Shown piece by piece: positions 45,852-55,012 of a stretch of 64,000 nt of DNA. Made by a program: the position numbers and the translations under genes. The notes beneath the pieces are model-generated. The model did not search any database. It saw only the letters and a list, made by a program, of their open reading frames with translations, and was not told where the DNA came from. How positions within the stretch are numbered: position 1 is the stretch's first letter; each line of letters begins with the position of its first letter. Source of the DNA: Pseudomonadota bacterium (GTDB lineage Bacteria; Pseudomonadota; Gammaproteobacteria; Acidiferrobacterales; Acidiferrobacteraceae); assembly GCA_021785035.1 (NCBI GenBank), contig JAJYGP010000025.1, positions 62,001 through 126,000 on the forward strand, in the 5' to 3' direction.

Positions 45852-47946
45852 CGTGACCCCCTTGCGGTTTGAGGCGCGACACATCGCCTATGCCTTCGAA
45901 TATAGACGAGAGTCTGGATAACAAGGCCAAACGACTGCGTCGCAGCTCCCGATCTTCGGCCATCACCAGCACTTCAAGAAAAAACGCATCAACGACCGGC
46001 CGCAGGCCGCTCAAGGCAATGAGCGCTTGTTGGTAGTCCCCTTGCTCCACCCAGGCCCTAACGCGGGGCTGCAAGGTTTCTAGCCTCTCTGCAAGCTGGA
46101 TCTCGGCGGCCTCCGAGAGAGTTAAGGGCGCGACACTGTCCACGGTTTCAGGAGCCTGCTTTAGGATATTACGGATTCGTTTGTTCGCACTAATGAGCGC
46201 GGCGGCATTCGGGCTCTGCCCGAAAAGCGCCAAGGCCTCTATACGGCGAGTGCTGTCGCTCACCTTGACCATGCCGTACGCAAGCCCAGCATCGACCGCA
46301 TCGGCGGGATAAGAGGCCTCGAGCAGGTGACGCAGCCGCTCGACTAGGAAGTCGCCAACGGCATCGGGCGTGGTGCTTGCGAGCAGACCCTGTGGGTATT
46401 GGGCGCAGGCCTCCCGGATCAGGGCCGCGACTGGTATATCGCAGCCCGGACGTTGCCCGATGAGTTCCCACAATCGGAGTGCGCCGATGGCGGCGCGGCG
46501 CAGCGCAAAAGGATCCTTGTCCCCCGTTGGGGCAAGACCGATCCCAAAGATGCCCACCAAGGTATCAAGCTTATCGGCCAAGGCGAGCGCCTGCCCGAGT
46601 TCGGTTTGTGGCAGGGTATCGCCCGCGAATCGGGGGCGATAATGCTCGGCTATGGCCTCAGCTACCGCCTCCGGTTCCCCATCATGGCGGGCGTAGTGGC
46701 CGCCCATGATGCCTTGCAGCTCCGGGAACTCGCCCACCATGCCCGTGAGTAGATCGGCTTTGCTAAGCCGTGCCGCCCGATCAGCTAAGGTTTCATCGCC
46801 TCCGGTGAGTCGGGCGATGCGACAAGTCAGTCCGCGCAGGCGCCCGACCTTGTCGGCAAGGCTTCCCAGGCGTTGTTGGAAGACCACCGCCTCCAATCCT
46901 TCGGCATGGGCCTCCAGGCGTTTTTTGCTGTCGTTCTGCCAAAAGAAGCGAGCATCGGCAAAGCGTGCAGCCAGCACCCGTTCGTTGCCACGGCGCACCA
47001 CGGATTCGTCTGTGCTCTCGATGTTTGCCACCGTAATGAATTGCGGAAGGAGCCGCCCTTCGCGCTCAAGCGGAAAGTACTTTTGATGGTCTTGCATTGC
47101 CGCCACCAGCGCTTCCCGTGGAACCTCGAGAAAGCCTTCATCGAAAGATCCTAAGAGCGCCCGTGGCCACTCGACAAGGGACGTCACGAGGTCGAGCAGC
47201 GCCGGGTCTACGAGGGCCTTGGCCTTTATACCCGCGGCCAGGGCCTCGACTTGTTCCCGAACCCGCGCCTTGCGTTCCTCAAAATCCGCTAACACATATC
47301 CTTCCGCCTTCAATAGGCGGCGGTAGTCGTCGGCAGACGAGATTGCAATCTTTTGCGGGGCATGAAACCTGTGCCCACGGGTCGTGCGCCCGGCTGTCAC
47401 CGCTAACACGGGCACGCGCAATACACGTTGGCCGTGTAGGAGAACGACCCAATGTACGGGACGCACGAATTCGGTCTCGTTATTGCCCCAGCGCATGCGT
47501 CGACCCATGGGCAAGCCGCGCAGCACTTTGTCGAGAAGGGCTGGTAGAACGGTTCCCAAAGCCAGGCCCTTACGCCGTTCGCGGTAACCCAAGAAGTCCC
47601 CGCGGTCAGTGGTTAAGGTAGCGAGCGCTTCGACCGGGACTTGAAGGGAGCGGGCAAAGCCATGCGCGGCGGGAGTCGGCGCCCCGTCTTTGTCAAAGGC
47701 CGCGCTTAAGGCGGGCCCTTTGCGTTCCACAAACTCGTCGGTTTGTTGTGTTGCTACCTCGCTTACCAGCACCGCCAGCCGGCGCGGGGTGGCAAAGCTT
47801 TGGCTGCTCGCGCCCTCGCCCAGCAGTCGCGCCTCTGTCAAGGCCGCGAGGAGGCTGTGCGCGAGCACGGTACCAAGCTTATGCAGCTCCTTGGGCGGGA
47901 GCTCCTCGGTTCCGATTTCTACCAATAATGGCTCGGTCTTAAGCAT
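45841..47946 (-). CDS. glyS: Glycyl-tRNA synthetase beta subunit
   Basis: This 701-aa protein is the beta chain of the bacterial alpha2-beta2 glycyl-tRNA synthetase. The N-terminus [19 protein letters not shown], the block [21 protein letters not shown] and the HD-like region with [20 protein letters not shown] are characteristic. The C-terminal helical part binds the anticodon stem. It overlaps glyQ by 8 bp, matching the universal glyQ-glyS pair. Confidence 0.97.
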   Translation of the reverse strand: MLKTEPLLVEIGTEELPPKELHKLGTVLAHSLLAALTEARLLGEGASSQSFATPRRLAVLVSEVATQQTDEFVERKGPALSAAFDKDGAPTPAAHGFARSLQVPVEALATLTTDRGDFLGYRERRKGLALGTVLPALLDKVLRGLPMGRRMRWGNNETEFVRPVHWVVLLHGQRVLRVPVLAVTAGRTTRGHRFHAPQKIAISSADDYRRLLKAEGYVLADFEERKARVREQVEALAAGIKAKALVDPALLDLVTSLVEWPRALLGSFDEGFLEVPREALVAAMQDHQKYFPLEREGRLLPQFITVANIESTDESVVRRGNERVLAARFADARFFWQNDSKKRLEAHAEGLEAVVFQQRLGSLADKVGRLRGLTCRIARLTGGDETLADRAARLSKADLLTGMVGEFPELQGIMGGHYARHDGEPEAVAEAIAEHYRPRFAGDTLPQTELGQALALADKLDTLVGIFGIGLAPTGDKDPFALRRAAIGALRLWELIGQRPGCDIPVAALIREACAQYPQGLLASTTPDAVGDFLVERLRHLLEASYPADAVDAGLAYGMVKVSDSTRRIEALALFGQSPNAAALISANKRIRNILKQAPETVDSVAPLTLSEAAEIQLAERLETLQPRVRAWVEQGDYQQALIALSGLRPVVDAFFLEVLVMAEDRELRRSRLALLSRLSSIFEGIGDVSRLKPQGGHDES

Positions 47947-48817
47947 CGGGTTTTTGCATCCGAGGAAAGCCTAGCTCTTCGCGCTTCTGATAATAGTCCT
48001 GCGCCACGGCTCGGGCGAGGGCACGAACGCGCCCGATAAAGCGCGCGCGTTCCGTCACGCTCAGGGCGTGACGGGCGTCGAGTAGGTTGAACGTGTGCGA
48101 GGCGTGCAGGACATGGTCGTAGGCCGGTAAAGGCAGGTGGCGTTCGACAAGCCGGTTGCACTCCGCCTCGTACTGCTGAAAACGGGTGTGTAAAGCCGGT
48201 ATGTCGGCCTCCTCGAAATTGAAGTGAGACATCTCAACCTCATTTTGGCGGTAAATATCGCCGTAGCGGACGTTTTCGTTCCAGGCGAGGTCGTAAACAT
48301 TGTCGACCCCCTGGAGGTACATCGCGAGGCGTTCTAGCCCGTATGTGATTTCGCCTGTCACCGGGCGGCACTCAAGCCCCCCAGCTTGTTGAAAATAAGT
48401 AAATTGAGTGACTTCCATGCCGTTTAGCCACACCTCCCAGCCGAGCCCCCAGGCGCCGAGCGTGGGGGATTCCCAGTTATCCTCGACGAACCGTACGTCG
48501 TTTTTTAAGAGATCGATACCAAGCGCCTCCAGGGACTTCAGGTATAAGTCCTGGATATCGATGGGTGAGGGTTTGAGTGCCACCTGAAACTGAAAATAGC
48601 GCTGCAGCCGGTTAGGGTTTTCCCCATAACGTCCATCGGTCGGTCGGCGCGAGGATTGGACATAGGCGGCGCGCAAAGGCTCTGGGCCTATGCTGCCGAG
48701 AAAAGTCGCGGGGTGGAATGTCCCGGCGCCGACCTCGGTGTCGTAGGGCTGCTCTATTACGCAACCCTGCCGAGCCCAGTAGCTCTGCAGGGCCAAAATC
48801 AGTTTTTGGAATGTCAC
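47939..48817 (-). CDS. glyQ: Glycyl-tRNA synthetase alpha subunit
   Basis: This 292-aa class II synthetase subunit forms glycyl-adenylate. It contains [53 protein letters not shown] and [21 protein letters not shown], all standard for GlyQ. I prefer the GTG at 48817, because it matches the E. coli N-terminus and has AAGGG about 8 bases before it; the GTG at 48850 lacks a site. About 200 bases upstream, to mtgA, hold no gene. Confidence 0.95.
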   Translation of the reverse strand: MTFQKLILALQSYWARQGCVIEQPYDTEVGAGTFHPATFLGSIGPEPLRAAYVQSSRRPTDGRYGENPNRLQRYFQFQVALKPSPIDIQDLYLKSLEALGIDLLKNDVRFVEDNWESPTLGAWGLGWEVWLNGMEVTQFTYFQQAGGLECRPVTGEITYGLERLAMYLQGVDNVYDLAWNENVRYGDIYRQNEVEMSHFNFEEADIPALHTRFQQYEAECNRLVERHLPLPAYDHVLHASHTFNLLDARHALSVTERARFIGRVRALARAVAQDYYQKREELGFPRMQKPDA

Positions 48818-49023
48818 GTCGTGGCCCTTGAAAAGAGGGTGCAAGCACACTTTCTGGTTTTATGGAGCGTCGCGACAGCCGAAATCGCCGGTTCTTGGGT
48901 TTGCCAAGAAAACAAGCGCGCGCACGGGCACTATAATGCGTGCGGGGGACCTTCGGCAATCGACGGCTGGTTCTTGCGTCCCGCGAGGCCCCGTGGGGTA
49001 TGGGAATTTGGCGTGCCCCGACC

Positions 49024-49779
49024 TCAAAGGCGCAAAGTGGGGCGTTTCTGGTCCGGGCTCTTCGGACGCGGCAGGTATCCGGCCCAAGCCAAGAGGCGCA
49101 TAAGTTTCGCTGTCCGGGCGCGAAAATAGGGGCTACGGGTCGCGGGATTGCTGCCTTCGGGGTCGGGGAGTGTCGCTGCAAGTTCGGCAGCCTCGTGAAC
49201 CGTGATCGCTCCAACCGGTTTCCCGAAATAGTAGCGGGAGGCAGCCGCCACCCCGTACACCCCGCGACCAAACTCGGCATCGTTCAGGTAAATCTCTAAA
49301 ACCCGGTCTTTCGTCAAAAAATGATCGAGGGCGATCGTCAAAAGCGCCTCGTTACCTTTCCGAAAGAAGCTCCGTGAGGGACTTAAAAATAGGTTTTTCG
49401 CGGTTTGCTGGGTGATTGTGCTGGCGCCGAACACGATGCGTCGAGCGCGCCAGTCGTAGCGTGCCGCCCAGAGGATGGAACGCGGATCAAACCCATCGTT
49501 CTCGTAGAATGTGTCGTCTTCCCCGAGGATTGCGGCGGACTGTAGGGCGCGCGGGATGGCCGCCAAGGCGACTGGTTGCCACCGCAAGGGGGGCCAATGC
49601 CGAACTCTCCTATGACGAAGATAGGTGACAATAAACCGGGATTTAGGTACCGGACCATTCGCCAGATGAGACATACTGACCCAGCGGAACGCGAGTACGC
49701 CAAAGTCTATAATGGCGGCCACGAGTACGGCAGCGAGAAGAAGGCGAAATAGGCGCATAGGTTTCGGACGGGTAAGCAT
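49024..49779 (-). CDS. mtgA: Monofunctional peptidoglycan glycosyltransferase MtgA
   Basis: This 251-aa GT51 enzyme polymerises lipid II into glycan strands at the inner membrane. A membrane anchor occupies residues 10-32. The catalytic glutamate is in ILGEDDTFYENDGFD, and ASTITQQTAKNLFLS and KDRVLEIYLNDAEFGRGVYG are the conserved GT51 motifs. No transpeptidase domain follows, so it is the monofunctional form. The first ATG (49779) is used; a second one 7 codons later is possible. Confidence 0.95.
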   Translation of the reverse strand: MLTRPKPMRLFRLLLAAVLVAAIIDFGVLAFRWVSMSHLANGPVPKSRFIVTYLRHRRVRHWPPLRWQPVALAAIPRALQSAAILGEDDTFYENDGFDPRSILWAARYDWRARRIVFGASTITQQTAKNLFLSPSRSFFRKGNEALLTIALDHFLTKDRVLEIYLNDAEFGRGVYGVAAASRYYFGKPVGAITVHEAAELAATLPDPEGSNPATRSPYFRARTAKLMRLLAWAGYLPRPKSPDQKRPTLRL

Positions 49780-49861
49780 TGCTCCGGCTGCGATATACTA
49801 AGGACGGGTCCACGAAGCAAACCCAAGAATAAACGGAGAATGGCGGCAAGCCAAGGGTTTT

Positions 49862-50905
49862 ATGGAAAATGGTAAGAGAAAAGCGATTGTCTTGCTTTCG
49901 GGCGGACTGGATTCGATGCTCGCGGCCCGGCTCATGTTGGATCAGGGGATCCACGTCGAAGGAATCAACTTTTTTACCGGTTTTTGCGTCGAAGGGCACA
50001 CCCACGCCGTGCGCGAAGACCGTCAAAAACGCAACTTGCGTAATAGCGCCCTGCATTCGGCGGAACAGCTCGGGATTCGGCTCCATATTGTCGACGTCAT
50101 AGACGAATACAAGGATGTGGTCCTGAACCCGCGTCATGGCTATGGCACACATCTCAATCCCTGCTTGGATTGTAAGGGCTTTATGGTGGGTAAGGCCCGG
50201 GCCTGGATGGAGCAAAACGGCTTTGATTTTATCGTGACCGGGGAGGTTCTTGGGCAGCGCCCCATGTCGCAGCGGCGTGATACCTTCCCCGTCATTGCTC
50301 GCGAATCGGGGGCTACCGACCGTCTTCTGCGACCGCTTTGTGCCCGACTCCTCCCGGAAACCCTACCGGAACGGGAAGGTTGGGTGGATCGCGAACGCCT
50401 ACTCGGTCTCAGCGGCCGCAGTCGGAAGCCCCAGATTGCTCTCGCCGCGGCCTACGGCTTCACATATGCCCAGCCCGCCGGGGGCTGCTGTTTTTTGACC
50501 GACGCAAATTACACCCATAAGCTGAAAGACCTTTGGCGGAGCCGCGGTGAGCGCCGCTATGATTTCGATGATATTATGCTTCTCAAGATAGGGCGCCATC
50601 TTCGGCCGCGTCCGCACTTTAAGCTGATTGTGGGAAGGGAGGCCGGAGAAAATCGGTTTCTGGAAGGGTATCGGAACCGGTTCGTGCACATGTGGGCGCT
50701 TGACCACAATGGCCCCCTCGTTCTTTTGCAGGGCGATGCCAACGAAGCCGATTTGGATCTGGCTGCGTCGATAACGGCTCGATTTGGACAGGGCCGTGGC
50801 GCCCTCAAGGTTCGGGTCGCCGTGGGCCGGCCAGGAGGCCCTCTGGGGGAGCGAGACGTCAAACCGCTACCCGCCCATGCCTTGGCTGCCGAATGGTATT
50901 TATGA
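49862..50905 (+). CDS. PP-loop (ThiI/MnmA-like) sulfurtransferase with C-terminal DUF814 domain
   Basis: This 347-aa protein opens with the ATP-pyrophosphatase PP-loop SGGLDSMLAARLM (from residue 13), as in ThiI and MnmA. CLDCKGFMVGKA near residue 100 and AGGCCFLTD near 215 offer cysteines for sulfur transfer. The last 120 residues, from DIMLLKIGRHLR, resemble the DUF814/NFACT-R-like domain. Related genes are often labelled tRNA thiouridylase, but the modified base is not established. The stop overlaps a TusA-like gene (TGATG), a likely sulfur donor. Confidence 0.82.
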   Translation: MENGKRKAIVLLSGGLDSMLAARLMLDQGIHVEGINFFTGFCVEGHTHAVREDRQKRNLRNSALHSAEQLGIRLHIVDVIDEYKDVVLNPRHGYGTHLNPCLDCKGFMVGKARAWMEQNGFDFIVTGEVLGQRPMSQRRDTFPVIARESGATDRLLRPLCARLLPETLPEREGWVDRERLLGLSGRSRKPQIALAAAYGFTYAQPAGGCCFLTDANYTHKLKDLWRSRGERRYDFDDIMLLKIGRHLRPRPHFKLIVGREAGENRFLEGYRNRFVHMWALDHNGPLVLLQGDANEADLDLAASITARFGQGRGALKVRVAVGRPGGPLGERDVKPLPAHALAAEWYL

Positions 50906-51129
50906 TGCCGCACCTCGACGCCCGTTATTTATTGTGCCCAATGCCGGTTATTCGGGTAAGCGCCTGCGTAGCCGGCCTGTCGACGGGCGAGGTGTTGACG
51001 GTGCGGTGCACCGACCGTGGGGCACTGAACGACCTGCCCGCCTGGTGCCGTTTGGAAGGACATGAGGTGTTGCAAGCCGAAGCCGACTCTTCAGGCGATG
51101 TCGTTTTGACCATTTTGGTGCATAAGTGA
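50905..51129 (+). CDS. TusA-like sulfur carrier protein
   Basis: This 74-aa protein has the SirA/TusA fold signature at its N-terminus: LDARYLLCPMPVIRV, with the persulfide-carrying Cys11 in a CPxP motif. TusA relays sulfur from a cysteine desulfurase or, in sulfur oxidisers, from sulfur oxidation enzymes to acceptors. It overlaps the PP-loop gene by one base and the CDF gene by 4 bases. The natural reading is that it delivers sulfur to the PP-loop enzyme. Confidence 0.88.
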   Translation: MPHLDARYLLCPMPVIRVSACVAGLSTGEVLTVRCTDRGALNDLPAWCRLEGHEVLQAEADSSGDVVLTILVHK

Positions 51130-52286
51130 CGGCCACGCGCGCGGACGGCTACCCTGACGTTGCGCTGGGCGCCAGTCGTCAAAGGGCGGTTTTTAACGGC
51201 CTTCTCGTTAATGTGTGTTTGGCGACGGGGCAGCTCGCGATCGGGGTTCTTGGACGTTCGGCTGCTCTTGTCGCAGACGGCTTTCATACCCTGTCGGACC
51301 TTTTGAGCGACAGCTTGGTGTTGATGACGGCGCGGTTTGGCGCCAAGGGCGCCGACGAAGACCACCCATATGGCCATGCGCGCATCGAGACCGCCGGCAC
51401 ATTCGGGCTGAGTTTGTTGCTTATCGGGACCGGGGTCGGGATCGCTTTGCACGCCGCCGCCGCACTGAGCGCCCCACATAAGTTGGCAAGGCCGGATCTT
51501 TTGGCTCTGGCAATGGCGTGCGCCGCCATCGCGGTCAAGGAAGGGCTTTTCCGGTATATGCGCAACGCCGCCAATCGTCTGCGCTCCCAGCTTTTGCACG
51601 CCAATGCGTGGCACTACCGAACGGACGTTTTTTCTTCGACCGTCGTAGCGGTGGGGATCGCGGGAAGCATTCTTGGTATTCGCGATTTGGACACGATCGC
51701 CGCGATAGGCGTGGCCATCCTGATCGTGCGCATGGGCGCCAACCTTGCCTGGCAGGCTTTGCGCGAACTGGTCGACACCGGGCTTGAGACCGAGAAGCTC
51801 GAGCGCATCCGGCGTGTCATCATGTCGATAGACGGTGTGCGCACGCTCCATCTCTTACGTACGCGCCGGGCCGGCGGACTCGCTTTTGTCGATGTCCATA
51901 TTCTCGTTGATGAAGGCGTGAGCGTATCAGAGGGGCATCAGATCAGTGAAATGGTGCGAATAGCGCTTATGCGCCAAGTCGAAAACATGGCGGATGTCCT
52001 CGTCCATATCGATCCTGAGGATGACGAGCGAGCGGCCACTAACGCCCAGTTGCCCTTGCGTTCGGAGATCATGGCTCGGCTCGATCATTACTTTGCCGGG
52101 ATCGAGGCTGCCAAGGCGATCGAGTCTGTGGTTCTCCACTATCTGGGCGGCAGGCTCTCCATCGAGATTCGGTTGTCGCTCGACTTCGCGCCCACGTCGG
52201 CGGCTGCTCGTACCCTCCAGAAGCGTTTTGCCGATGCCGTGGCCCATGATCCGCAAATCGGGATGGTCCACGTGTGTTTCCGTTAA
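51126..52286 (+). CDS. Cation diffusion facilitator family metal exporter
   Basis: This 386-aa protein has six predicted membrane helices followed by a cytoplasmic domain of about 170 residues, longer than in FieF. Zinc-site residues are in ADGFHTLSDLLSD (helix II) and HANAWHYRTDVFSS (helix V), the usual HxxxD/DxxxD pattern. The C-terminal part includes VDVHILVDEGVSVSEGHQI, typical of the ferredoxin-like CDF dimer domain, and appears to repeat it once more. GTG start overlaps the TusA-like stop. Metal specificity (Zn, Fe, Mn) cannot be read. Confidence 0.9.
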   Translation: MTATRADGYPDVALGASRQRAVFNGLLVNVCLATGQLAIGVLGRSAALVADGFHTLSDLLSDSLVLMTARFGAKGADEDHPYGHARIETAGTFGLSLLLIGTGVGIALHAAAALSAPHKLARPDLLALAMACAAIAVKEGLFRYMRNAANRLRSQLLHANAWHYRTDVFSSTVVAVGIAGSILGIRDLDTIAAIGVAILIVRMGANLAWQALRELVDTGLETEKLERIRRVIMSIDGVRTLHLLRTRRAGGLAFVDVHILVDEGVSVSEGHQISEMVRIALMRQVENMADVLVHIDPEDDERAATNAQLPLRSEIMARLDHYFAGIEAAKAIESVVLHYLGGRLSIEIRLSLDFAPTSAAARTLQKRFADAVAHDPQIGMVHVCFR

Positions 52287-52287
52287 C

Positions 52288-52304
52288 TGCACCGTTACGG
52301 TGCA
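52288..52304 (+). promoter_or_regulatory. NtrC binding site upstream of glnA
   Basis: TGCACC-GTTAC-GGTGCA is a perfect palindrome with the spacing of the NtrC enhancer consensus. It lies about 72 bases before the sigma54 -24 element. A weaker second copy, TGCACC-AATCA-TAGGCA, is at 52309-52325, giving a paired enhancer arrangement. Confidence 0.88.
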
Positions 52305-52375
52305 TGAATGCACCAATCATAGGCATGGCGTCCCATGCAATCGCCGCCGCATCGCCATTCCCGGCGTTTTCTCGC

Positions 52376-52391
52376 TGGCATATTTCGTGCA
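52376..52391 (+). promoter_or_regulatory. Sigma54 promoter of glnA
   Basis: TGGCATATTTCGTGCA has GG at -24 and GC at -12 with the exact spacing of the TGGCAC-N5-TTGCA consensus. Transcription should begin near 52402, leaving a leader of about 58 bases before glnA. Combined with the upstream NtrC site, it implies induction under nitrogen limitation. Confidence 0.85.
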
Positions 52392-52459
52392 AAATGGCGG
52401 CCTCAGGCGTAGCCGCGAGCCCGCCGCCCCCTTATTACCCCTAGAGTCAGGAGAAAGGT

Positions 52460-53866
52460 ATGTCCGCTAATGTATTGAAGATGATCAAGGACAACGACGT
52501 AAAGTTCGTCGATTTTCGATTTACAGACACCAAAGGGAAGGAGCAGCACGTCTCGGTGCCCTCGCACACGGTAGACGAGAAGCTCTTTGAGGACGGGAAG
52601 ATGTTTGACGGCTCATCCATTGCCGGATGGAAGGCCATCAACGAGTCCGACATGGTGCTCATGCCCGATGCCGATACTGCCGTCCTGGACCCCTTCACCG
52701 AGGAGCCCACCTTACTGCTGCGGTGCGACGTGTTGGAACCCCTGACGATGAAGGGCTATGAGCGCGATCCGCGATCCATCGCCAAGCGCGCCGAGGCCTA
52801 CTTGAAGACCACCGGCATCGCCGACACCGCGTTTTTTGGACCGGAACCGGAATTCTTCATTTTCGATGACGTGCGCTGGGGCGCGGACATGTCAGGCTCG
52901 TTTTGCCGCATCGACTCGGAAGAGGCCAGTTGGAACTCCGGCAAGGAATATGATGGTGGCAATATGGGCCACCGTCCGGGCGTCAAGGGCGGATATTTTC
53001 CGGTTCCGCCTGTCGACTCCTCCCAGGACATCCGTAGCGCCATGGTCTTGGCAATGACCGAGATGGGCCTGGTCGTGGAAGCCCATCATCACGAGGTCGC
53101 GACCGCCAACCAGAACGAAATCGCCACTCAGTTCTCCACGCTTGTTCGCAAGGCCGACGAGATTCAGATCCTTAAGTACTGCGTGCATAACGTCGCGCGC
53201 AACCATGGCAAGACCGCCACGTTTATGCCCAAGCCGATCGTCGGCGATAACGGCTCAGGTATGCATTGCCACCAGTCCCTGGCCAAGGGCGGCAAAAACC
53301 TCTTCGCGGGTGACGGTTACGCGGGGCTAAGCGAGCTTGCCTTGTTCTACATCGGCGGCATCATTAAGCATGCCCGAGCGTTGAACGCCATCACGAACCC
53401 GCTTACCAATAGCTACAAACGCTTAGTGCCGGGATTTGAAGCGCCAGTGATGCTCGCCTACTCAGCCCGCAACCGCTCGGCGTCGATCCGTATCCCGTAT
53501 GTGCCGAATCCCAAGGGTCGGCGTATTGAAGTTCGTTTCCCCGATCCGGGTTCCAACCCCTACTTGGGTTTTGCCGCCATGGTCATGGCCGGTCTCGACG
53601 GCATCGCGAACAAGATCCATCCAGGCGAGCCGACGGATCACGATCTCTACGAACTCACGCCTAAAGAGGCACGGAAGATCCCCACCGTCTGCCATTCGCT
53701 CGACATGGCGCTCGAGGCCTTGGATAAGGATCGCAAGTTCCTCACCGCGGGCGGCGTCTTCACAGACGACCTGATCGATGCCTACATCGCCCTAAAGATG
53801 CAGGATGTGACCCGCATGCGTATGACTACGCACCCAGTCGAGTTCGACATGTACTACAGCCTGTAA
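52460..53866 (+). CDS. glnA: Glutamine synthetase, type I
   Basis: This 468-aa enzyme makes glutamine from glutamate, ammonia and ATP. Signatures include [16 protein letters not shown], the ATP-binding block [17 protein letters not shown], and [32 protein letters not shown] includes the tyrosine that is adenylylated by GlnE in the beta subtype. The ATG follows AGGAGAAAGG. It is a single-gene unit with a nitrogen-controlled promoter and its own terminator. Confidence 0.98.
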   Translation: MSANVLKMIKDNDVKFVDFRFTDTKGKEQHVSVPSHTVDEKLFEDGKMFDGSSIAGWKAINESDMVLMPDADTAVLDPFTEEPTLLLRCDVLEPLTMKGYERDPRSIAKRAEAYLKTTGIADTAFFGPEPEFFIFDDVRWGADMSGSFCRIDSEEASWNSGKEYDGGNMGHRPGVKGGYFPVPPVDSSQDIRSAMVLAMTEMGLVVEAHHHEVATANQNEIATQFSTLVRKADEIQILKYCVHNVARNHGKTATFMPKPIVGDNGSGMHCHQSLAKGGKNLFAGDGYAGLSELALFYIGGIIKHARALNAITNPLTNSYKRLVPGFEAPVMLAYSARNRSASIRIPYVPNPKGRRIEVRFPDPGSNPYLGFAAMVMAGLDGIANKIHPGEPTDHDLYELTPKEARKIPTVCHSLDMALEALDKDRKFLTAGGVFTDDLIDAYIALKMQDVTRMRMTTHPVEFDMYYSL

Positions 53867-53900
53867 ACTATGTCCCAACGGGCCGGGTTTTAACGGTCCA

Positions 53901-53940
53901 AAAAAGCCCGGACGTCGAACGACGTTCGGGCTTTTTCTTT
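53901..53940 (+). terminator. Rho-independent terminator after glnA
   Basis: AAAAAGCCCGGACGTC and GACGTTCGGGCTTTTT form a 16-bp stem, with one G-T pair, around GAAC, and T-rich sequence continues. It begins 34 bases after the glnA stop. Confidence 0.9.
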
Positions 53941-54338
53941 TAGACGGAATGAATGACCACAAGAAGACGTGTTGCTTGCCGTGAGGGTAAAAGGAACAAA
54001 TCCCTTACTATTCTGTTCATGAGCGCCTCGCGGGTGTTTGACTTATTTCGGGGCCTCATAGCGGTCACGACGTCTATTTTCTTTCGGAACGGCGCAATGC
54101 TCAGGGCGCCGGGACGCGGATTCCAATGTACCCGCAGGTCCATTACCGACGCGTACCATGACCATATAACGTGCCGCACCTTTCTTTGACAACAAATGCA
54201 CCATATGTGCCTGATATAAAACCGAAATTATGGAAATATATATTGGCGTCCGCCATAGGCCCGATCGTATCGAGAGGTAGTGGGGGCTGATAATGCCGAC
54301 TCGCTGAAGTGGCGATCACAGAAACGGACGAGGTGTTT
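53941..54338. other. AT-richer intergenic region before the ferritin-like gene
   Basis: No credible gene lies here. The stretch is clearly richer in A and T than its surroundings, with AATTATGGAAATATATATTGG at about 54225-54246. TTGACA at 54186 and TATAAA at 54215 are too far apart (23 bases) to form one sigma70 promoter. Promoters for the ferritin-like gene probably lie here but I cannot fix one. Confidence 0.45.
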
Positions 54339-54929
54339 ATGAACCGTAACCAAGTTGATGAGTTGTTGTGTGAGGCTATAGAGACGGAGCGTGGGGGCAT
54401 AAAGGTTTACGAGATTGCGCTGAGCTGTGCGCAGAATAGGGATTTGCGCCAGGAATGGGAAAAGTATCTAGCCGAAACCCGAAATCATGAGCGGATACTG
54501 AAGGATATTTGCACCGAGTTCGGGGTCAATGCCGAACGCGACACAAGCGGAAGAAAGATCGTGCGAAGCTTGGCAGAAACCCTCATAAAAGGCATGCAAG
54601 CGGCCTTGAATTCCGGCGTACGAAGCCAGGCCGAGATTGTCGCGGCTGAGGCGGTGGCAACCGCGGAGATGAAGGATCATTTGAATTGGGAGTTGATCGG
54701 ACAAGTGGCTAGCAAGATGGATGGCAACGACGCTGCCATACTGAAAAAAGCCTACGACGAGGTGGAGGATCAGGAGGACCGCCACTTTTATCACGCCAAA
54801 GGATGGGCGCGCGAGCTGTGGGCGGCGTCCCTCGGGGTCCCTGCGGTACTGCCGCCGCCGGAAGAGAAGCTGCATGTAAAAAGTGGCCTGGGGGCTGCTG
54901 CCGCGCAAAGTACCCGAAAACTGATGTAA
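54339..54929 (+). CDS. Ferritin-like/rubrerythrin-type helical protein
   Basis: This 196-aa protein appears to be a four-helix bundle of the ferritin-like superfamily. Candidate diiron ligands are Glu15/Glu17 in EAIETERGG, the E-x3-H pair Glu46-His50 in LAETRNHERIL, the glutamates of AAEAVATAEMKDH and the final EVEDQEDRHFYH. The C-terminal 40 residues are low-complexity. I chose the ATG at 54339, with GAGG upstream; a GTG at 54309 is possible. Its codons are less GC-rich than its neighbours, which hints at transfer. Iron binding or peroxide detoxification is inferred. Confidence 0.68.
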   Translation: MNRNQVDELLCEAIETERGGIKVYEIALSCAQNRDLRQEWEKYLAETRNHERILKDICTEFGVNAERDTSGRKIVRSLAETLIKGMQAALNSGVRSQAEIVAAEAVATAEMKDHLNWELIGQVASKMDGNDAAILKKAYDEVEDQEDRHFYHAKGWARELWAASLGVPAVLPPPEEKLHVKSGLGAAAAQSTRKLM

Positions 54930-54936
54930 CACGAAA

Positions 54937-54967
54937 AAGACGAGGAGCGAATGCCCCTCGTCTTCCT
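54937..54967 (+). terminator. Hairpin terminator after the ferritin-like gene
   Basis: AAGACGAGG and CCTCGTCTT pair around a 10-base loop and are followed by CCTT. It begins 8 bases after the stop codon. It lies between convergent genes and could also serve the beta-propeller gene. Confidence 0.75.
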
Positions 54968-55012
54968 TATTCAAGCCCTTCTGACGATATGCTTTTGGCT
55001 TTTAAGTGTGGG

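Noticed and set aside
54186-54220. TTGACA and TATAAA as a sigma70 promoter for the ferritin-like gene
   Set aside because: The 23-base spacing is too long for sigma70.
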